Shown here: positions 43,268 through 52,511 of the stretch, one piece after another
Layout: each line of letters begins with the position of its first letter
Numbering within the stretch: position 1 is the stretch's first letter
From: Permianibacter sp046297695
GTDB lineage: Bacteria; Pseudomonadota; Gammaproteobacteria; Enterobacterales; Permianibacteraceae
NCBI GenBank assembly: GCA_046297695.1
Contig: JBKBHF010000010.1
Span: forward strand, 1 to 64,000
Direction of reading: 5' to 3'
DNA length: 64,000 bases
Program-made: the position numbers and the translations under genes
The notes under the pieces: model-generated
What the model was told of the DNA's origin: nothing
Database searches by the model: none
What the model saw: only the letters and a program-made list of their open reading frames with translations

Positions 43268-43520
43268 TGCCGGTTCGCGCACCGGCGGGCGCCTCACTTT
43301 CTTTGCCCGTGCAAAGAAAGTAAGCAAAGAAACACGCCCCAGACGCGCCAGTAACGGTTCGGTTGCTTCGGGTAGTCCGCCCGCTGTTCACGCGCCATTG
43401 GCGTCGGGCACGCACTGATGCGGCATCCTGCCTTATCAGTGCTGCACCGGCTATCCCTGCCGGCGCACCCGGCCTCTGTCACGTGCCCTGCGGCTGGCGC
43501 GATGGGGCCCCATTTTCTAG
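43268..43520 (+). repeat. Structured repeat module A, copy 2
   Basis: This copy is homologous to 14755-15005. The hairpins are ACTTTCTTTGC with GCAAAGAAAGT (43296-43306, 43311-43321) and GCACTGAT with ATCAGTGC (43412-43419, 43435-43442). Compared with copy 1 the stems changed on both arms together. The copy ends about 90 bp before the membrane-protein gene at 43608. Confidence 0.85.
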
Positions 43521-43607
43521 CGAGGGATGTTGCTCCGACACTTTCAATGTATGCCGACTGAAGAAAGTGAGCTGAAGACCTCGTGTGGCCGCTGAGAAAG
43601 AATTCAT

Positions 43608-44033
43608 TTGGAGCGGAAGAATTTGGTTAACAGAAAGCTCTTGGGTTGGGTGGAGCATGTGCTTAATGTGGTTGCACTTATCCCATTTCTTATGTTGCTG
43701 GCAACGGGCTACCCGTTTAGCTTCTACTCAGTCTTCATAGCACTGGGTTTCCTGCTACCCGCAGCTATAGGTGTCATCCATACCCAGCGTTTTGTCAGAA
43801 ATGCGGAAGTTGATTGGCTGGCATTTGCTTTTAGATGGTTATCCTTGGTGTCGGGCGTAATTTTTTTTGTTTTCATCGCTAGCGTCCGAGTCAACCCGCC
43901 AACAACAACCGGTGATCCATGGCTTTTATTGATGCCGCTATCGGCAATGCGAATTGGCGTTATTTTTGCGCTTTCCGTTGAGGAGATTGAGTCGGGCTGG
44001 CGAAAAATCAAGCTTCTTCTTGGCGAGCAGTGA
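43608..44033 (+). CDS. Small four-helix membrane protein of unknown function, AT-rich
   Basis: This 141-residue protein has about four hydrophobic helices (near 18-35, 40-60, 70-95 and 105-122) and a charged C-terminus (EEIESGWRKIKLLLGEQ). Its codons are distinctly more AT-rich than those of rlmD or relA, suggesting recent arrival. The start is a TTG at 43608, or a TTG at 43623 preceded by GGAG; there is no early ATG. It sits exactly between repeat module A (43268) and module B (44150). I recognise no family. Confidence 0.6.
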   Translation: MERKNLVNRKLLGWVEHVLNVVALIPFLMLLATGYPFSFYSVFIALGFLLPAAIGVIHTQRFVRNAEVDWLAFAFRWLSLVSGVIFFVFIASVRVNPPTTTGDPWLLLMPLSAMRIGVIFALSVEEIESGWRKIKLLLGEQ

Positions 44034-44149
44034 GCTTCATGCTGTATAGCTAGCTGGGCCCTGTAAAGTGCTAGGGGATTTTCTTGCTGATTTGCTATCG
44101 CATCTGAGTCTGTTCTTTTATTGTTTTCGGCTGTTTTTTTGTTTTGCCC

Positions 44150-44395
44150 GCCCGTTCGACGAGCCGAGCAGCGGAATGGAGTCTGGGTTAACAGCCCGTA
44201 GCGTAGCGAAGGGGCGAGGCAGGAAGCCGAAGCCTTTTCAGACTGCACAGGGATGTGCTGTCTGAAAAGCCCGAGACGGAATGAGCAGCGCAGGGAACTG
44301 TGCGAAGCACGGCTCGGAGCCGGGCAATGTTCTTTGCCTACTTTCTTGCGTCAAGAAAGTAGGCCGCCCGCCGGGGCGGGACCCGGCACTATCGA
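44150..44395 (+). repeat. Structured repeat module B, copy 2
   Basis: This copy is homologous to 15165-15485 (shared GACGAGCCGAGCAGCGGAATG, GTAGCGAAGGGGCGA-like and GGAATGAGCAGCGCAGGGA blocks). Its central stem is CTTTTCAGAC with GTCTGAAAAG. The terminal stem is TACTTTCTTG with CAAGAAAGTA, intact here but interrupted by an insertion in copy 1. It occupies the upstream region of relA, so it may influence relA expression as part of its leader. Confidence 0.8.
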
Positions 44396-44454
44396 ACATC
44401 GAATTGTCGGTCGGTTTTCGTGATCACTCCGAAAGCCGAGCACGGAAACCAAAA

Positions 44455-46671
44455 ATGGTAAAAGTCCGCGAAGACGTCCCCCTCACCCCCGATGGCGCCA
44501 TCGATCTCAGCTCATGGCTGAGCCGCATCGGCGTGCAGCGCGAGCCCGAGCAGATGAAGCAGCTCGAAATCGCGCTCGATCTGATCATCGAACAGCATTG
44601 GGACAGCCAGACTGAACTCGGTTTTTCCTGTTTCGAGGAAGGGCTGGTCATGGCCGAGATCCTGGCCGGGCTCAGCATGGATACCCAGACGTTGGTGGCG
44701 GCGTTGATTTACCCGAGCCTGCAATCCGGTGATCTGAAACTGGAAACGGTTGAGGAAAAACTCGGCAAAGCGGTCGCCAAGTTGGCGCGTGGCGCGCTGC
44801 GGATGGACGCGATCCGCAGCCTGCAGTCGAGCAAGGCGGGCAACAAGCTGTCGGCGACGCAGGGTGACAACCTACGCAAGATGCTGATTGCGATGGTCGA
44901 CGACACCCGCATTGTGTTGTTGAAATTGGCTGAGCGCATTTACTTGCTGCGTGCGGTCAAGGACAAGGACGAAGCAACCCAGCGACTGGTGGCGGAAGAA
45001 ACCCGTGATGTGTTTGCGCCACTGGCAAACCGTCTCGGCATCGGCCAGTTGAAATGGGAGTTGGAGGATCTGGCGTTCCGCTACCTGCAGCCGGCGCAGT
45101 ACAAGGGCATTGCCAGCCAGTTGCACGAGAAGCGGCTGCAGCGCGAGCAGTACATCAGGAACGTGATCAACGTCATCAAGACCGAGCTCGACAAGAGCGG
45201 CATCAATGGCGAGGTCAGCGGCCGGGTCAAGCACATCTATTCGATCTGGCGCAAGATGGAGCGCAAAGGCGTCGGTTTTGACGAGATCTACGATGTGCGC
45301 GCGGTGCGCGTGCTGGTGCCGGAAATCCGTGATTGCTATGCCACGCTCGGCATCATCCATTCGCTGTGGCAGCACATTCCCAAAGAGTTCGATGATTACA
45401 TTGCAACGCCGAAAGAAAACGGCTACCGGTCGCTGCACACGGCGGTGATCGGCCCCGAGGGCAAGGCGCTGGAGGTGCAGATCCGCACCTATGCCATGCA
45501 TCAGGAATCCGAACTCGGTGTCGCGGCACACTGGCGTTATAAGGAGGGTACAGCCTCGGCCGATGCCGGTCATGAAGGCAAAATCGCCTGGTTGCGGCAA
45601 CTGGTCGAGTGGCAGGAAGAGGTGGCCGATTCCAATGCCCTGCTCGAAGAATTCCGTCACGAGGTGGTTGAAGACCGGGTGTATGTGTTCACGCCCGATG
45701 GGTCGATTGTCGATTTGCCGAGCGGCTCAACGCCGATTGATTTTGCCTATCACGTGCACACCTCGGTCGGACATCGCTGCCGTGGCGCCAAGGTCAATGG
45801 CCGCATTGTGCCGCTGACCTATCAACTGCAGACCGGCGAACAGGTGCAGATCCTGACCGCGAAAGAAGGCGTGCCGTCGCGTGACTGGCTCAATCCGCAT
45901 CTGGGTTATGTCAATTCGCACCGGGCGCGGCTCAAGATCCAGACGTTTTTCCGCCAGCAGAATCGCGAACAGAACATTGCCGAAGGCCGCGAGCTGTTCG
46001 ACAAGGAAGTGGCGCGCCATGGCCTCAGCAAAGTCGATCTGCTGCCGCTCGCCGAGCGTTTCAACCTGCATAGCGTCGATGATTTGTACGGCAATATCGG
46101 CGCCGGTGAGATCGGACTGGTTCAGGCGGTCAACGCACTACTCGCCTTGCACATGCCACAGCCGGAAGCGAGCGCCGAAGTCAAACCGGTGGTACGCGCA
46201 CCCAGCGATCGCGAGGCGGCCGGTGCCATCTCGGTGCAGGGCGTCGGCAATTTGATGACCCATTCAGCCGGTTGCTGCCGACCGGTGCCGGGCGATGCCA
46301 TTCTCGGTTACATCACCCAGGGCCGTGGCATTGCCATCCACCGCGCCGATTGCGCGCACATGCAGCGGGCTTTGGAAGATCGCCATGAGCGGGTGGTCGA
46401 CGTGCAATGGCAGAGCGATGGTTCGGCGCTCTATCCAGTCGATTTGGCGATCGAAGCCAATGATCGGCAAGGCTTGCTGCGCGATGTCACCTCGCTGGTC
46501 GCGAACGAAAAAATCAACGTGATTGGCCTCAATACCCAGGTCAACAAGCGCAGCGGCATTACCAGTATCGCCTTGCAGGTGGAGGTGCGCGATGCCGCCA
46601 GCCTGGCACGGCTGGTTTCGCAAATCGCCAAGCTGCCGAGCGTGCTGACCGTGCGCCGGCGCAGCGAGTGA
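44455..46671 (+). CDS. relA: RelA (p)ppGpp synthetase
   Basis: This ribosome-associated enzyme makes the alarmone (p)ppGpp during amino acid starvation. Its 738 residues are close to E. coli RelA (744). The domains are an HD-like hydrolase region without a proper HD pair (as expected of RelA), the synthetase core (RVKHIYSIWRKMERKGVGFD, then YDVRAVRVLV and GYRSLHTAV), TGS (VYVFTPDGSIVDLPSG), the zinc-finger/CC region (HSAGCCRPVPGD) and a C-terminal ACT/RRM. The ATG at 44455 fits the family N-terminus; the frame is open upstream through repeat module B, which should not be translated. Confidence 0.97.
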   Translation: MVKVREDVPLTPDGAIDLSSWLSRIGVQREPEQMKQLEIALDLIIEQHWDSQTELGFSCFEEGLVMAEILAGLSMDTQTLVAALIYPSLQSGDLKLETVEEKLGKAVAKLARGALRMDAIRSLQSSKAGNKLSATQGDNLRKMLIAMVDDTRIVLLKLAERIYLLRAVKDKDEATQRLVAEETRDVFAPLANRLGIGQLKWELEDLAFRYLQPAQYKGIASQLHEKRLQREQYIRNVINVIKTELDKSGINGEVSGRVKHIYSIWRKMERKGVGFDEIYDVRAVRVLVPEIRDCYATLGIIHSLWQHIPKEFDDYIATPKENGYRSLHTAVIGPEGKALEVQIRTYAMHQESELGVAAHWRYKEGTASADAGHEGKIAWLRQLVEWQEEVADSNALLEEFRHEVVEDRVYVFTPDGSIVDLPSGSTPIDFAYHVHTSVGHRCRGAKVNGRIVPLTYQLQTGEQVQILTAKEGVPSRDWLNPHLGYVNSHRARLKIQTFFRQQNREQNIAEGRELFDKEVARHGLSKVDLLPLAERFNLHSVDDLYGNIGAGEIGLVQAVNALLALHMPQPEASAEVKPVVRAPSDREAAGAISVQGVGNLMTHSAGCCRPVPGDAILGYITQGRGIAIHRADCAHMQRALEDRHERVVDVQWQSDGSALYPVDLAIEANDRQGLLRDVTSLVANEKINVIGLNTQVNKRSGITSIALQVEVRDAASLARLVSQIAKLPSVLTVRRRSE

Positions 46672-46729
46672 ACAACGCGCCGGCCGCGTGTGGCGGCCGG
46701 CAAGGCAGAATGAGGAAAGGGGGCAGGTG

Positions 46730-47533
46730 GTGAGCAAGACGGCGCAGGCGATGGAGCAATTGCTGCAGCTGATGGCGACCTTGCGCGATCCGGTCAAGGG
46801 CTGTCCCTGGGATCGCGATCAGACCTTTGCCAGCATCGTGCCGCACACGCTGGAAGAAGCGTACGAAGTGGCCGACGCCATTGCCCGTGAGGATTTTGCC
46901 GAACTGAAAAGCGAGCTCGGCGATCTGTTGTTCCAGGTGGTGTTCTACGCCCGGATGGCGCAGGAGCAGGGGCTGTTTGATTTTGCCGATGTCGCCCAGG
47001 CGATGTCGGACAAGCTGATCCGCCGGCACCCGCATGTGTTTGGTGAAGGCCAGTATGTTTCGCACGCGGAACTGCACCGGCAGTGGGAGGCGCGCAAGGC
47101 CGAGGAGCGGGCGGCCAAAACCGACCACCCCGAACCGAGCCTGCTCGATGATGTGCCGTTGGCGCTGCCGGCGCTGTCGCGGGCGCAGAAGATCCAGAAA
47201 CGCGCCGCCAGCGGCGGGTTTGACTGGCCGGATGCCGAGGCGGTGACCGCCAAGCTGCACGAGGAAATCGACGAGTTGGCCGCGGCCCGCGTGAGCGGCG
47301 ATGCCGATGCCATCGAAGACGAGTTCGGCGATCTGTTGTTCACCTGCGTCAATCTTGCCCGCCATCTGCACCTGAACAGTGAGGCGGCCCTGCGCCGGGC
47401 GACCGACAAGTTCAGCCAGCGCTTCCGGCGAGTCGAGAATCTGGCGCGTCAACAAGGCGTGCTGTTGAGTGCACTGGATGACGCAGCGCTGGATGCACTC
47501 TGGCAACAGGCCAAACGCCTGCAGTCCGAGTGA
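46730..47533 (+). CDS. mazG: Nucleoside triphosphate pyrophosphohydrolase
   Basis: MazG hydrolyses (d)NTPs and aberrant nucleotides to monophosphates and affects (p)ppGpp physiology. This protein of about 267 residues has the two MazG repeats. The first reads LRDPVKGCPWDRDQTF followed by EEAYEVADAI and ELGDLLFQVVF; the second reads LHEEIDELAAA and EDEFGDLLFTCVN. All ExxE and ExxD metal-binding motifs are present. I use the GTG at 46730, preceded by an AGGAAAGGGGG ribosome site. The order relA-mazG is conserved. Confidence 0.95.
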   Translation: MSKTAQAMEQLLQLMATLRDPVKGCPWDRDQTFASIVPHTLEEAYEVADAIAREDFAELKSELGDLLFQVVFYARMAQEQGLFDFADVAQAMSDKLIRRHPHVFGEGQYVSHAELHRQWEARKAEERAAKTDHPEPSLLDDVPLALPALSRAQKIQKRAASGGFDWPDAEAVTAKLHEEIDELAAARVSGDADAIEDEFGDLLFTCVNLARHLHLNSEAALRRATDKFSQRFRRVENLARQQGVLLSALDDAALDALWQQAKRLQSE

Positions 47534-47616
47534 GGCCGGGGTAAAGCCAAACCGGCCGCTGCCGATATCTCCACTACACTTCATGACGTTGGCGGTGTGG
47601 TGCAGGGGATAGCCGG

Positions 47617-49758
47617 ATGTCGTTCCGCTCGGTAGAGAAGAAGCTGCTGGTGCTCAATGGCACCGGTTTGGTGTTGGCATTGGTGATCATGCTGTTGGCC
47701 GGTTTGTACGCGGCGCAGCGTGGCCAGCAGTTGGTGCAGGAGCAAACCGGGGCGCTCAGTCGGCGCGCGGCCGAAACGGAACTGGCGCTGGCGGCAGCCA
47801 ATGCCGGTCGCCAGATGGTCTCCGGCATGGAGAACGCCTATACCTATGTTCGCGCCAGCGCGGTGCTGGCCGCGTCGCTCAGCAATGATGTCCGGCGGAA
47901 CCTGATAGCGCCGGCGGCCGGTCGCGAGTATCTGTATCGCGCCAGCGAACAGTTGTTGCGCAATCTGCCGGATGCGCTCGGCGTGTACATCGGTTTTGAA
48001 GCCGATGCCTTCGACAGCCGTGACAGCAGCTACGCCAACCGGTTGGATCTCGGTAGCAATGAACGCGGCCGCATGGCCATTTACTGGGCACATGGCAGTG
48101 GCGGTGAAGTGGTCGCCGAAGCGCTCGCGGAAGATGATATCGGCGACGATGCCATCGGCGACAACGGCGTCGCCAGTAACGCCTGGTACACCTGCCCATT
48201 CGCGCAAAAGCGTGGCTGTTTCATCGAACCCTATATCGACGATGTTGCCGGCGTACCGACCTTGATGAGCACGGCGGTGGTGCCGATTCTGCGCGGTGGC
48301 GCCGTCATCGGCGTCGCGGGCGTTGATTTTCCGCTGGCGACCTTGCGCAGCACTGCTGAGAGTGTCAATCAATCGCTTTATGGCGGCGCTGGCGAAACCC
48401 TGCTGATCTCGGCAGCCGGTGTGGTCGTCGCAGACAGCGCCTCGACCGAACGCATCGGCAAGCGCCTGACCAGTCTGACGGAACCTTGGGCGAACGAGAT
48501 CCAGCAGCGTCTGGGTCAGCGCGAAACGGACATCCGGTTCGATGCCGGCGACTCCGTCGAAGTGCTGGTCCCGGTGCCCTTGCTGGATGGCAATAGCCAA
48601 TGGACGGTGTTGATTCGGGTGCCGCGTGCGGTGGTGATGGCGGCAGCCGAAACCCTGAACAACGAGCTGGCCTCTGCCAATACCCAGTCCACGCTGTTGC
48701 AGCTGCTGATCGCCTTGGTGGTCGCCGTGGTGGCGCTGGCCTTTGTCGCTATCACCGCGCGTGCACTCGCCAAACCGATCAAGGAGGTGACGGCGACCTT
48801 GCAAACGATCGCCAAAGGCGGCGGCGATTTGACCCAGCGCCTGCCGGTCAGCGGCGAAGACGAGATTGGCCAGCTGGCGGCGGCATTCAATGAATTTCTG
48901 AGCCGCTTGCAGCAGATGATGCAGGCCGTCGCACAGTGTTCAAGCGAAGTCAGTCAGGCGGCCGGCATCACGGCCAAATTGTCCGATGACACTTCGCGCG
49001 AGATCGCGGCGCAACAGACCGATATCGACATGGTCGCAACGGCGGTTACCGAAATGGCCAGCGCGATTCAGGAAGTCGCCGGTGGCGCGCACAATGCCGC
49101 AACCGCTGCCGACTCTGCCAGCAGTGAAGCGCGCGGTGGTCAGAGCGAAGTCAACAGTACGATCTCGGCCATTCAGGCGCTGGCCCGCGACGTGCAATCG
49201 GCGGCACAGGTGATCAAGCAGCTGGCCGAAGACAGTGCCCGTATCGGCAATATTCTCGATGTCATTCGCGGCATTGCCGAGCAAACCAACCTGCTGGCTC
49301 TCAACGCTGCGATTGAAGCCGCCCGCGCCGGGGAACAGGGGCGTGGTTTTGCCGTGGTGGCGGATGAGGTGCGTAACCTGGCCCAGCGCACCCACAGTTC
49401 AACCCAGGAGATCCAGCAGATGATCGGCGCCATTCAGGCCAGCACCGAGCGCGCGGTTGCAGCCATGACCACGAGTGGCAGCCGCGCCGAAGACGCTGTT
49501 GGCCAGGCCGAGCGGGCCGGTCAGTCGCTCAATTCGATCACCATGGCCATTACCACCATCAGTGACATGAACACCCAGATTGCCGCGGCAGTCGAGCAGC
49601 AAACCCAGGTCACCGAGGAACTGACCCGCAACATCACCGCGATCCGCGATGTTGCCGAAATGCTCGCCCACGGCGCCCGCGACAACGCCGGCACCGGCAA
49701 CCAGCTGCAGGAGCTGGCCGGTCGGTTGCAGCAGCTGGTGGGCCAGTTCCGGCTCTGA
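47617..49758 (+). CDS. Methyl-accepting chemotaxis protein with dCache-like sensor
   Basis: This 713-residue chemoreceptor has TM1 (about 12-32), a periplasmic double-Cache-like domain (about 40-355) with a Cys pair (WYTCPFAQKRGCFIEPYIDD), TM2 (about 363-385), HAMP, and a signalling domain. The hairpin tip of the signalling domain is IRGIAEQTNLLALNAAIEAA, followed by RGFAVVADEVRNLAQR. No pentapeptide tether for CheR is seen at the C-terminus. It is inserted between mazG and pyrG, which are adjacent in many relatives. The ligand is unknown; dCache domains often bind amino acids. Confidence 0.94.
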   Translation: MSFRSVEKKLLVLNGTGLVLALVIMLLAGLYAAQRGQQLVQEQTGALSRRAAETELALAAANAGRQMVSGMENAYTYVRASAVLAASLSNDVRRNLIAPAAGREYLYRASEQLLRNLPDALGVYIGFEADAFDSRDSSYANRLDLGSNERGRMAIYWAHGSGGEVVAEALAEDDIGDDAIGDNGVASNAWYTCPFAQKRGCFIEPYIDDVAGVPTLMSTAVVPILRGGAVIGVAGVDFPLATLRSTAESVNQSLYGGAGETLLISAAGVVVADSASTERIGKRLTSLTEPWANEIQQRLGQRETDIRFDAGDSVEVLVPVPLLDGNSQWTVLIRVPRAVVMAAAETLNNELASANTQSTLLQLLIALVVAVVALAFVAITARALAKPIKEVTATLQTIAKGGGDLTQRLPVSGEDEIGQLAAAFNEFLSRLQQMMQAVAQCSSEVSQAAGITAKLSDDTSREIAAQQTDIDMVATAVTEMASAIQEVAGGAHNAATAADSASSEARGGQSEVNSTISAIQALARDVQSAAQVIKQLAEDSARIGNILDVIRGIAEQTNLLALNAAIEAARAGEQGRGFAVVADEVRNLAQRTHSSTQEIQQMIGAIQASTERAVAAMTTSGSRAEDAVGQAERAGQSLNSITMAITTISDMNTQIAAAVEQQTQVTEELTRNITAIRDVAEMLAHGARDNAGTGNQLQELAGRLQQLVGQFRL

Positions 49759-49848
49759 GCCTGGTCACCGGCCGCGCTTCATGCGCTGGGCCGGTGGGCC
49801 GGATAGCTGGCAATTCAAGCAGTTAGCGGACCGGCCGGGTGCTTTTGT

Positions 49849-49878
49849 TTGCCGCTGCCCGGCCCGGTTTGCTAGAAT
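49849..49878 (+). promoter_or_regulatory. Possible sigma-70 promoter of pyrG
   Basis: TTGCCG (49849-49854) and TAGAAT (49873-49878) are separated by 18 bp and lie about 80 bp upstream of the pyrG ATG. The -35 match is only moderate. Other features of the 198-bp gap are unremarkable. Confidence 0.4.
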
Positions 49879-49956
49879 TTGCCCCCGTCCTGAGCCTGCT
49901 CCCGCAGGCTTCCCCTATTCTTCCTATTCACATTCGACTGCGAGCGGCCTGCAGCC

Positions 49957-51591
49957 ATGACGCGTTTTATTTTTGTGACGGGCGGCGTCGTGTCGTCCTT
50001 GGGTAAAGGTATTGCCTCCGCGAGCCTTGGCGCCATTCTCGAAGCCCGTGGCCTGAAGGTCACGATGCTGAAACTGGACCCCTACATCAACGTCGATCCG
50101 GGCACCATGAGCCCGTTCCAGCATGGCGAAGTCTATGTGACCGACGACGGTGCCGAGACCGATCTCGACCTTGGCCACTACGAACGCTTCATCCGGACCC
50201 GGCTGTCGCGCAAGAACAGCTGCACCACCGGCAAGATCTACGCCGAAGTGCTGCGCCGCGAGCGTCGCGGCGACTACCTCGGCGCGACCGTCCAGGTCAT
50301 CCCGCACATCACTGACGCCATCAAGCAGCAGATCCTGGCCGCCGGCGAAGGCTACGACGTGCTGATCACCGAGATCGGCGGCACCGTCGGCGACATCGAG
50401 TCGCTGCCGTTCCTCGAGGCGATTCGCCAGCTCGGTTACGAGCTTGGCCGCGAGCGCGCCGCATTCATGCACCTGACGCTGTTGCCGTATATCGCGACCG
50501 CCGGTGAGCTGAAAACCAAGCCGACTCAGCATTCGGTCAAGGAGCTGCGCTCGCTCGGTATCCAGCCGGACATCCTGATCTGCCGGTCCGACCGGACGCT
50601 GCCGGCGTCCGAGCGCGGCAAGATCGCGCTGTTCACCAACGTCGATGAGCGTGCCGTCATTTCGCTGAAAGATGTCGACAGCATTTACCGCATTCCGGCG
50701 GTGCTGCATGCGCAAGGTCTGGATGAGCTGATCGTGCAGCGCTTCAAGCTCGATGCCAAACCGGCCGATCTGGCCGAGTGGGAAAAGGTGCTGTACGCCC
50801 AGGCCAATCCGAAAGGCGAAGTCACCATCGCTTTCGTCGGCAAGTATGTGCACCTGACCGAGGCCTACAAATCGCTGACCGAAGCGCTGAAACACGCCGG
50901 TCTGCATGCCCGCACCACGGTCAACATCCACTACATCGATTCGGAAGAGATTGATCGCAATGGCACCGACATCCTGAAAGGTGCCGACGCCATTCTGGTG
51001 CCGGGCGGTTTCGGCGAGCGCGGCATCGAAGGCAAGATCAAATCGGCGCAATATGCCCGTGAAAACAAGATCCCCTACCTCGGCATCTGCCTTGGCATGC
51101 AGGTCGCCGTGATCGAGTATGCCCGCCATGTCGCCAACCTGGCCGGCGCGCATTCGACCGAGTTCAACAAGGAATCGCCGTACCCGGTTGTCGCCATGAT
51201 CACCGAATGGCGCGATGCTGATGGCACGGTGCAGCAGCGCAGCGAAGGCAGTGATCTCGGCGGCTCGATGCGGCTCGGTGCGCAAAAGTGCTGGCTGGAG
51301 CCGGGCACCTTGGCGCGTGAAGTCTATGGCAGCGATTCGGTCATGGAGCGTCACCGCCACCGCTATGAAGTGAACAACAATTTGTTGCCGAAACTGGAAG
51401 CGGCTGGTCTGAAAATCAGTGGCCGCTCGGAAGACAAGAGTCTGGTCGAGATGATCGAGCTGCCGGATCATCCGTGGTTCCTGGCCTGCCAGGCGCACCC
51501 GGAATTCACTTCGACGCCGCGCGATGGTCATCCGCTGTTCACGGCGTTCGTCAATGCCGCCATGGCCCACCGCGACAGCGGCAAGAAATAA
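49957..51591 (+). CDS. pyrG: CTP synthase
   Basis: PyrG aminates UTP to CTP using glutamine and ATP. At 544 residues it is full length. The synthase domain begins MTRFIFVTGGVVSSLGKGI with the P-loop-like GGVVSSLGKGIASAS. The glutaminase domain shows the nucleophile in LGICLGMQVAVIEYAR and the closing His-Glu in QAHPEFTSTP. kdsA follows 21 bp later and is probably in the same operon. Confidence 0.98.
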   Translation: MTRFIFVTGGVVSSLGKGIASASLGAILEARGLKVTMLKLDPYINVDPGTMSPFQHGEVYVTDDGAETDLDLGHYERFIRTRLSRKNSCTTGKIYAEVLRRERRGDYLGATVQVIPHITDAIKQQILAAGEGYDVLITEIGGTVGDIESLPFLEAIRQLGYELGRERAAFMHLTLLPYIATAGELKTKPTQHSVKELRSLGIQPDILICRSDRTLPASERGKIALFTNVDERAVISLKDVDSIYRIPAVLHAQGLDELIVQRFKLDAKPADLAEWEKVLYAQANPKGEVTIAFVGKYVHLTEAYKSLTEALKHAGLHARTTVNIHYIDSEEIDRNGTDILKGADAILVPGGFGERGIEGKIKSAQYARENKIPYLGICLGMQVAVIEYARHVANLAGAHSTEFNKESPYPVVAMITEWRDADGTVQQRSEGSDLGGSMRLGAQKCWLEPGTLAREVYGSDSVMERHRHRYEVNNNLLPKLEAAGLKISGRSEDKSLVEMIELPDHPWFLACQAHPEFTSTPRDGHPLFTAFVNAAMAHRDSGKK

Positions 51592-51612
51592 CGATCGGGA
51601 GCAGACCAGAAG

Positions 51613-52458
51613 ATGAGCCAGAAAATCGTTCAGGTTGGCAATATCCGTATTGGTAACGAACTGCCGTTCGTGCTGTTCGGTGGTATGAATGTGCTGGAGT
51701 CGCGCGATCTGGCGCTGCAGGTCTGCGAGGCTTACGTAACCGCGACCCGGAAGCTCGGCATCCCGTATGTGTTCAAGGCCAGTTTCGACAAGGCCAACCG
51801 GTCGTCGATCAACTCCTATCGTGGTCCGGGTCTCGACGAAGGTCTGAAGATTTTCCAGGAAATCAAACAGACCTTCGGCGTACCGGTGATCACCGATGTG
51901 CACGAACCCCATCAGGCAAAACCTGTCTCTGAAGTGGCCGACATCATTCAGTTGCCGGCGTTCCTGTCCCGGCAGACCGATCTGGTCGTCGCGATGGCAA
52001 AGACCGGTGCGGTCATCAATATCAAGAAAGCGCAATTTCTCGCACCGCAGGAAATGCGCCACATCCTGAAAAAGTGCGTCGAAGCCGGCAATGACCAGCT
52101 GATCCTGTGCGAACGCGGCTCATGCTTTGGCTACAACAACCTCGTGGTCGACATGCTCGGCTTCGGCATCATGAAGCAATTCAATTACCCGGTATTTTTC
52201 GACGTGACCCACGCGCTGCAAATGCCGGGGGGCTTGGCCGAAGCCGCTGGCGGTCGTCGCGCACAGGTTTCGGAGCTGGCTCGTGCCGGCATGGCCACCG
52301 GCCTGGCTGGCCTCTTCCTCGAAGCGCATCCGGACCCGGACAAGGCCAAGTGCGACGGTCCGTGCGCGCTGCGCCTGAACAAACTTGAGCAATTCCTGAG
52401 CCAGGTGAAAGCGATTGATGACTTGGTGAAGTCATTTCCGCCGATCGAGACCGCCTGA
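51613..52458 (+). CDS. kdsA: 3-deoxy-D-manno-octulosonate 8-phosphate synthase
   Basis: KdsA condenses arabinose-5-phosphate with PEP to KDO-8-phosphate, the first step to KDO of the LPS inner core. At 281 residues the TIM barrel is complete: FKASFDKANRSSINSYRGPG, TDVHEPHQAKPVSEVADIIQ, and the late GLFLEAHPDPDKAKCDGPCA. The Asn in INIKKAQFLAPQEM indicates the metal-independent class. pyrG-kdsA-eno is the usual Pseudomonas-like order. Confidence 0.98.
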   Translation: MSQKIVQVGNIRIGNELPFVLFGGMNVLESRDLALQVCEAYVTATRKLGIPYVFKASFDKANRSSINSYRGPGLDEGLKIFQEIKQTFGVPVITDVHEPHQAKPVSEVADIIQLPAFLSRQTDLVVAMAKTGAVINIKKAQFLAPQEMRHILKKCVEAGNDQLILCERGSCFGYNNLVVDMLGFGIMKQFNYPVFFDVTHALQMPGGLAEAAGGRRAQVSELARAGMATGLAGLFLEAHPDPDKAKCDGPCALRLNKLEQFLSQVKAIDDLVKSFPPIETA

Positions 52459-52511
52459 TTTTAATTGTACTGACCACTTTTGTTTTGATTGCAATTCCAA
52501 AAGGACCCGTC

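Noticed and set aside
44281..44454. Upstream extension of relA by 58 codons
   Set aside because: The extension is encoded by repeat module B and has no similarity to RelA N-termini.
49924..52062. Open frame of 712 codons opposite pyrG and kdsA
   Set aside because: A shadow of two highly conserved genes; long antisense frames are expected at this base composition.
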